From positions 1-15,930 of the forward strand of contig RHBP01000022.1 in the NCBI GenBank assembly GCA_010030955.1: a DNA stretch of 15,930 nt, read 5' to 3'. Positions within the stretch are counted from its first letter, which is position 1. Each line of letters begins with the position of its first letter. This DNA comes from Synechococcaceae bacterium WBB_10_009 (GTDB lineage: Bacteria; Cyanobacteriota; Cyanobacteriia; PCC-6307; Cyanobiaceae). The notes beneath the pieces are model-generated. The model searched no databases and had not been told where the DNA came from. It worked only from the letters and a program-made list of their open reading frames with translations. Positions 12,753-15,930 of the stretch are shown one piece after another. The position numbers were made by a program, and so were the translations under genes.

Positions 12753-15557
12753 TTGCAGCCCCCCGCTGAACGCCTGACCCGCCCCTTGCGCTGGCTGGCC
12801 TGGTTGGGGCTGTTGTCGGCGGTGGTGCTGGTGGTGCTGGTGTTGCCGCGGCTGGTGATCGAAAGCCAGTGGTTTGGCCAGTTCGGCGCCGAGTCGGTGA
12901 TCCTGCGGCGCTGGTTGTTGCAGCTGCTGGGCTTCGGCCTGGTGTTTGGGCTGGGGGTGCCGCTGCAGCTGCAGCAGCTGCGGCGCTGTTGGCGCCTGCG
13001 CCAGGGCGCCGCCCGCAAGCAGCTGCCGGCGGCGCCCCTGCTGCGGCTGCGGCCGCTGGCGCTGGTGCTGGTGCTGGCGGCCCTGCTGCTGCTGTTGGCC
13101 GGCGGCCTCACCTACCTGCTGGTGCAGGCCCGCGACCTGATCGTGGCCCCCTTCAGCGGCGAGGTGATCACCGGCATTCCGGTGTTCGCCGACCTGCCCC
13201 CCTGGCTGTTCCTCGGCCTGGCCCTGGCCCTGTTGCCGCTGCTGCTCTGGGCCCCCTACACAAGCCTGCGCATCATCCTGGCGGCGGCCCTGGTGGCCAG
13301 CGGCACCGCCGTGGCGCGGGGCTGGAGCCTGTGGCTGCCCGCCCTGCTGGCGGTGCCCTTCGGGGAGGCCGATCCGCTCACCGGTTTTGATCTGAGCTTC
13401 ACGGTGCTGCGGCTGCCGGCCCTGCACCTGCTGGTGAGCGTGGTGTTGGCCCAGGGGATGGTGGGCCTGGCGGGCTGCCTCTGGCTCACCCTCAGCGAGG
13501 GCACCAGCCTCAGCGACCTGCGCTTCGGCGGCCTCAGCCGCGATCAGCAGCGCGTGCTGCAGCCGCAACTGGCGGTGTTGGCGCTGATGGCGGCCCTGAG
13601 CAACGCCCTGGCCCCCTTCGACCTGATGGTGCAGGGCAGCGGTGTGGCCGCCGGCGCCGGCTTCGTTGATCTGCATGTGCGCCTGCCGCTGCGGTTGGCC
13701 CTGGCCCTGCTGCTGGCCCTCACCGGCCTGGGGTTGCTGGTGCCCACCCCCCGCAGCTGGTTGCGGCGCGTGGCCCTGATCCCGCTGGTGTCCACCGCGG
13801 TGTTGGTGCCGCTCATGGAATGGGTGGTGGCCCCGGTGGTGCAGCGCATCTGGGTGCAGCCCCGGGAGCTGGAGCTGGAGACCCCCTACCTGCGCCGCAG
13901 CATTGCCGCCACCCGCCGTGGTTTTGGCCTGGAGGCGGTGCGGGATCTGGTGCTGCAGCCGCGGCAGGCCCTCAACGCCGCCGACCTGCGGGCGGCGCCG
14001 GGCACCCTGGCCAACGTGCGCCTGTGGGACAGCATCCCCCTGCTGGAGGCCAACCGCCAGCTGCAGCAGCTGCGCCTCTACTACCGCTTCACCTCGGCGG
14101 CGGTGGACCGCTATTCGCTCAACGGCGACCCCCAACGCCAGGGCTCCCAGCAGGTGCTGATCTCGGCCCGCGAGCTCGACAGCTCCGCCCTGGCCCAGGG
14201 GGCCCGCACCTGGTTGAACCGCCACCTGGTGTTCACCCATGGCTACGGCTTCACGGTGTCGACGGTGAACACCGCCGGCCCCGACGGCCTGCCCCTCTAC
14301 TTCGTGAAGGACCTGGGCCGCGGCCAGCAGGTGCAGGGCATTCCGCAGCTGGGCATCAGCGCCGAGCAGGCCCGGCGCGCCCTGCCGGTGGGTCAGCCGC
14401 GCCTCTACTACGCCTCGGCCCCCTCCCCCTACGCCATCGCCCCCACGCAGGTGCGCGAGTTCGACTACCCCGAGGGGGAGTTGAACGTGTATTCCCACTA
14501 CGACGGCGGCTCCGGGGTGCCGATCCATGGCCCCCTGGATCGGCTGATGGCCGCCGCCTACCTGCCGGAGCCGCGCTTGCTGTTCACCGGCTCGCTCACT
14601 CCCGCCTCACGGCTGCTGATCCGCCGCCAGGTGAACCAACGGCTGGCGGCCCTGGCCCCTTTTCTGCGCTTTGAAAGCAAGCCCTACTTGGTGACGGCGC
14701 GGGTGCGCAACAGCCCCGGCTTCCGGCCGCAGCACCACCAGTATTGGCTGCTGGATGGCTTCACGGTGAGCCGCAGTTACCCCTACTCCGACCCCAACCC
14801 CGCCGGCATCCGCTACTACCGCAACCCCGTGAAGGCGGTGGTGGATGCCTACAACGGCCAGGTGTGGCTCTACGTGAGCGATCCCACCGACCCGCTGCTG
14901 CGCACCTGGCGCCGCGCCTTCCCGGAGCTGTTCCGCCCCCTGGCGGCGATGCCGCCGGAGCTGCTGGCCCACATCCAGGTGCCCCAGAGCCAGTTCCAGG
15001 TGCAGGCGGAGCGGCTGCTGCGCTACCACGTCACCAACGTGCGCACCTTCTACAACGGTGACGACGTCTGGGCGATCCCCCAGGAGATCTACGGCAGCGC
15101 CACCACCGCCGTGCGCCCGTACCACGTGACCGTGCAGCTGCCGGGCCAGCGCCGGCCGGAGTTTGTGCTGCTGCTGCCGTTCACCCCCCTGCGCCGCCCC
15201 AACATGGTGGGTTGGTTGGCGGCGCGAAACGATCCGCCCCACTACGGGGAGCTGTTCCTGGTGCGCTTCCCGCAGCAGCGGCTGCTGCTGGGGCCCCAGC
15301 AGATCTCGGCCCTGATCGAGCAGGACCCGGCCATCAGCTACCAATTCGGCCTCTGGAACCGCGAAGGCTCCCGCCTGGTGCGGGGCAACCTGCTGGTGCT
15401 GCCGGTGGGCCAGGGGCTGCTCTACGTGGAGCCCATCTACCTGCAGAGCACCAGCAACGCCCTGCCCACCCTGGTGCGGGTGGTGGTCACCGACGGCCGC
15501 CGCTTCGTGATGGAGCGCAGCCTCCAGGATGCCCTGCGCAAGCTGGTGGCGGGGTGA
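12753..15557 (+). CDS. UPF0182 (COG1615) large membrane protein
   Basis: 934 residues from TTG at 12753. An in-frame TGA at 12738 bars a longer form, and no ATG or GTG precedes the first helix. The N-terminal third is very hydrophobic: helices at about 14-36, 54-72, 101-124 and 149-167, then several more up to about 360. The remainder is a large soluble domain, probably extracytoplasmic (segments such as YPYSDPNPAGIRYYRNPVKAV and FVLLLPFTPLRRPNMVGWLAARND are typical of the family). Length and layout match UPF0182, found in cyanobacteria and actinobacteria and without a known function. Gln-, Leu- and Arg-rich sequence follows helix 2. It is transcribed alone, divergent from thrC and convergent with the aldolase gene. 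Confidence 0.93.
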   Translation: MQPPAERLTRPLRWLAWLGLLSAVVLVVLVLPRLVIESQWFGQFGAESVILRRWLLQLLGFGLVFGLGVPLQLQQLRRCWRLRQGAARKQLPAAPLLRLRPLALVLVLAALLLLLAGGLTYLLVQARDLIVAPFSGEVITGIPVFADLPPWLFLGLALALLPLLLWAPYTSLRIILAAALVASGTAVARGWSLWLPALLAVPFGEADPLTGFDLSFTVLRLPALHLLVSVVLAQGMVGLAGCLWLTLSEGTSLSDLRFGGLSRDQQRVLQPQLAVLALMAALSNALAPFDLMVQGSGVAAGAGFVDLHVRLPLRLALALLLALTGLGLLVPTPRSWLRRVALIPLVSTAVLVPLMEWVVAPVVQRIWVQPRELELETPYLRRSIAATRRGFGLEAVRDLVLQPRQALNAADLRAAPGTLANVRLWDSIPLLEANRQLQQLRLYYRFTSAAVDRYSLNGDPQRQGSQQVLISARELDSSALAQGARTWLNRHLVFTHGYGFTVSTVNTAGPDGLPLYFVKDLGRGQQVQGIPQLGISAEQARRALPVGQPRLYYASAPSPYAIAPTQVREFDYPEGELNVYSHYDGGSGVPIHGPLDRLMAAAYLPEPRLLFTGSLTPASRLLIRRQVNQRLAALAPFLRFESKPYLVTARVRNSPGFRPQHHQYWLLDGFTVSRSYPYSDPNPAGIRYYRNPVKAVVDAYNGQVWLYVSDPTDPLLRTWRRAFPELFRPLAAMPPELLAHIQVPQSQFQVQAERLLRYHVTNVRTFYNGDDVWAIPQEIYGSATTAVRPYHVTVQLPGQRRPEFVLLLPFTPLRRPNMVGWLAARNDPPHYGELFLVRFPQQRLLLGPQQISALIEQDPAISYQFGLWNREGSRLVRGNLLVLPVGQGLLYVEPIYLQSTSNALPTLVRVVVTDGRRFVMERSLQDALRKLVAG

Positions 15558-15560
15558 CAC

Positions 15561-15583
15561 AAAAAAAGGGGCCCGAAGGCCCC
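15561..15583 (-). terminator. Rho-independent terminator of the aldolase gene
   Basis: On the minus strand a GGGGCC stem, TTCG tetraloop and GGCCCC arm are followed by seven T, a textbook terminator 40 bp after the aldolase stop. It begins 3 bp past the UPF0182 stop, so the convergent genes are separated by this element; the plus side has no T-run. Confidence 0.9.
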
Positions 15584-15623
15584 TGGGGAGTGTGGCTTGC
15601 CTGGGATCAGGCGGCCGGTTGCC

Positions 15624-15930
15624 TCAGGCGGCAACGGCGGTCTTGGGGTCGAGGGCGCCTTTGGCGTACAGGGCGGCGTAGTAGTTGATGTCGCGCTGCT
15701 TGATCTTGCTGGCGTTGCCGGCACACCAGAACTGCTGGTAGCGGTCGAGGCACACCTGCTTCATGTAGGCCCGGGCGGGCTTGTTGAAGTGGCGGGGGTC
15801 GAAGTTGCCAGGATCCTTCGCGGCGGCCTCACGGATGGCGGCGGTGAAGGCCAGGCGGTTGTCGGTGTCGATGTTCACCTTGCGCACGCCGTTGCGGATG
15901 CCCTCCTGGATCTCCTCCACGGGCACGCCG
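15624..15930 (-). CDS. fba: Class II fructose-bisphosphate aldolase, C-terminal part
   Basis: The last 101 residues of the protein; the start lies beyond the right edge. The stretch EIQEGIRNGVRKVNIDTDNR holds the NIDTD substrate-binding loop of zinc-dependent class II aldolases. The tail (HFNKPARAYMKQVCLDRYQQF) matches the long cyanobacterial/proteobacterial CbbA form. The enzyme joins dihydroxyacetone phosphate with glyceraldehyde 3-phosphate, and in cyanobacteria also with erythrose 4-phosphate to give sedoheptulose bisphosphate, for the Calvin cycle and gluconeogenesis. Confidence 0.93.
   Translation of the reverse strand, partial: GVPVEEIQEGIRNGVRKVNIDTDNRLAFTAAIREAAAKDPGNFDPRHFNKPARAYMKQVCLDRYQQFWCAGNASKIKQRDINYYAALYAKGALDPKTAVAA

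Noticed and set aside
12405..14528. Minus-strand open frame of 707 codons, Gln/His/Gly-rich
   Set aside because: It is antisense to UPF0182 and overlaps the thrC start; composition is that of a reversed Leu/Ala-rich membrane gene.

Overview
The window looks like chromosomal DNA of a high-GC picocyanobacterium of the Cyanobium / Synechococcus (alpha-cyanobacterial) type. This rests on a complete psb30 (ycf12) photosystem II gene, a Ycf20-like gene, a CbbY-type phosphatase beside a plant-type glycerate kinase, a tandem UPF0016 manganese-transporter pair, two copies of the cyanobacterial octamer GCGATCGC, and a very GC-rich third codon position throughout. Genes are packed tightly on both strands. 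No stretch longer than about 180 bp lacks a gene, and I see no tRNA, rRNA, CRISPR array, transposase or phage gene.

Layout. (1) 1-2160, minus: the first 720 residues of a large RNase R/II-family (RNB) protein, running off the left edge. Its winged helix, cold-shock and S1 parts are recognisable, but the catalytic aspartate cluster and the SPIRRY-type motif are gone. (2) 2341-3386, minus: an operon of a YkgJ-type Cys-cluster protein and two half-size UPF0016 membrane proteins (predicted Mn exporter subunits). It is divergent from psb30 (3524-3631, plus), and the gap holds a perfect CTGTGAC-N5-GTCACAG dyad. A strong terminator follows psb30. (3) 3730-5715, minus: recJ. (4) 5782-7780, plus: three genes joined by ATGA overlaps, cbbY-like phosphatase, Ycf20-like membrane protein and D-glycerate 3-kinase. 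This resembles a Rubisco by-product and photorespiratory salvage unit. (5) 7744-7920, minus: rpmF (L32), whose 3' end overlaps the kinase gene tail to tail. (6) 8007-9908, plus: an FtsH AAA protease that appears to lack the first transmembrane helix. Its 3' end overlaps the next gene. (7) 9867-10864, minus: a bicupin (gentisate-dioxygenase-like) gene broken by one frameshift. (8) 10978-12571, minus: thrC followed by a MoaD/ThiS-like sulfur-carrier protein ending in Gly-Gly. (9) 12753-15557, plus: a UPF0182 giant membrane protein starting at TTG. (10) 15561-15930, minus: a UUCG-loop terminator and the C-terminal end of class II fructose-bisphosphate aldolase.

Much of the content is central to a phototroph: PSII assembly and Mn supply, Calvin-cycle aldolase, Rubisco-product repair and glycerate salvage, membrane protein quality control and threonine synthesis. 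The points most worth following are the apparently catalytically dead RNB protein, the cbbY/ycf20/glycerate kinase operon, the single-helix FtsH, the thrC-linked sulfur carrier, and the dyad between psb30 and the manganese operon. I did not find a clearly novel defence or mobile system.
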